A stretch of DNA of 64,000 nucleotides from JAAELZ01 sp965237485 (GTDB lineage: Bacteria; Pseudomonadota; Gammaproteobacteria; Arenicellales; Poriferihabitantaceae). Of this stretch, positions 63,662 through 64,000 are shown in pieces. Positions within the stretch are counted from its first letter, which is position 1, and each line of letters starts with the position of its first letter. The notes under the pieces are model-generated. The model saw nothing but the letters and a program-made list of their open reading frames with translations. It ran no database searches and had not been told where the DNA came from. The stretch spans positions 1,302,001 through 1,366,000 of the forward strand of contig CBDEFQ010000009.1 in assembly GCA_965237485.1 (NCBI GenBank), given 5' to 3'. The position numbers were made by a program, and so were the translations under genes.

Positions 63662-63738
63662 CGTTTCCTACGCCGGCATTATCCGGACAGGTTCGATGGG
63701 TTAGCTATTGCCTCTCAGCCCAAACGGGCACCCCAACG
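63662..63738 (-). promoter_or_regulatory. TPP riboswitch (THI element)
   Basis: On the - strand the conserved blocks read GGGGTGCCC, GGGCTGAGA, then GAACCTGTCCGGATAATGCC and GGCGTAGGAA, the pyrimidine- and pyrophosphate-sensing arms of the THI box. It lies about 55 bases before thiD and should reduce expression of the nine-gene operon when TPP is abundant. Confidence 0.95.
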
Positions 63739-63851
63739 GTTAAGCGAAGAGTATCAATACGGGGTTATTAGCGCAAGAACCTTATTACGAGATCTCAGCC
63801 TAACGACGGCGCTCAATAATATGGCGCTAAAAAGAGGTTCAAAATGCGGGG

Positions 63852-64000
63852 TCACCCAGTTTTCACCAAAGGAAATTTATCGCAATGAATGGGCAAACCA
63901 ACTTGTTGGCTAGGATCTCGATAGGTTGCCAAGGAATCTTCACCATTAAAGACAATATCATCACCCAGCCAATTAACCGAAAAAGCAGCACGGCGTTGGT
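63852..64000 (-). CDS. Phytanoyl-CoA-dioxygenase-like protein, C-terminal end (partial)
   Basis: The last ~49 codons of a gene running in from beyond the window on the - strand. The frame reads QRRAAFSVNWLGDDIVF, then EDSLATYRDPSQQVGLPIHC and a stop at 63852. The Arg-Ala-x-Ser-x-Asn-Trp-x-Gly-Asp-Asp pattern is typical of the C-terminus of PhyH-type Fe/2-oxoglutarate dioxygenases. It is too short for certainty. Confidence 0.5.
   Translation of the reverse strand, partial: QRRAAFSVNWLGDDIVFNGEDSLATYRDPSQQVGLPIHCDKFPLVKTG

Overview
The window looks like a chromosomal piece of a marine-type gammaproteobacterium. This is inferred from gene content, not from a marker gene. It carries folD and dapD, malate synthase G, a Zur-regulated znuACB set, a TPP-riboswitch thiamin operon, a propionyl-CoA/methylmalonyl-CoA module and a membrane pyrophosphatase. 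Housekeeping parts have moderate GC and ordinary codon use. They are interrupted by a heavy load of insertion sequences and decaying genes, which suggests a genome with active or recently active transposition. No rRNA or tRNA gene was recognised.

Region 1 (1-13,900). A broken IS copy is followed by two convergent groups. The + strand carries an Fe/2-oxoglutarate hydroxylase, a threonine-aldolase-like PLP enzyme, a MmgE/PrpD dehydratase and a rhodanese. The - strand carries a polyamine-type ABC importer, an aldehyde:ferredoxin-oxidoreductase-type tungsten enzyme and a MoaD-like protein. Together they suggest import, beta-hydroxylation, retro-aldol cleavage to glycine plus aldehyde, and aldehyde oxidation of an unknown amino acid or amine. 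A ruined acyltransferase-3 gene and a CBS-domain gene follow.

Region 2 (13,950-23,830). Between two unrelated insertion sequences lie four tandem paralogues for secreted mucin-like and collagen-like proteins. Each has a short repeated N-terminus, a twin-arginine leader ending in AHA, a tract of 9 to 96 six-residue Thr/Ala/Pro units (18-bp minisatellite), then Cys-bracketed Gly-X-Y collagen modules. The modules are shuffled between genes, and three near-identical ~170-bp intergenic repeats separate them. This is the most unusual part of the window.

Region 3 (23,830-47,350). Mostly core metabolism: sulfotransferase, PP2C phosphatase, dapD, folD, a FabD-like acyltransferase, malate synthase G, a truncated ThDP enzyme abutting an IS200/IS605-like remnant, znuA/zur-znuC-znuB, a LeuB-like dehydrogenase, methylmalonyl-CoA mutase, propionyl-CoA carboxylase, epimerase, an IS3-like element, a frameshifted HI0933-type flavoprotein and hppA.

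Region 4 (47,350-55,600). A scrap heap of IS elements and gene fragments (GST, DDE transposases, a nested IS4 element, IS21 and IS256 remnants, MazF-like and RAYT fragments). Inside it is an integron-type attC site and a cassette with a two-TM protein plus the start of a TIR-like (DUF1863/ThsB-like) protein. This looks like a defence cassette cut by an IS21-like element.

Region 5 (55,600-64,000). A YbdK-like carboxylate-amine ligase, then a long thiamin operon (thiD-thiO-thiS-thiG-thiE-thiY-tenA-thiZ-thiX) behind a TPP riboswitch. The C-terminus of a phytanoyl-CoA-dioxygenase-like protein sits at the edge.
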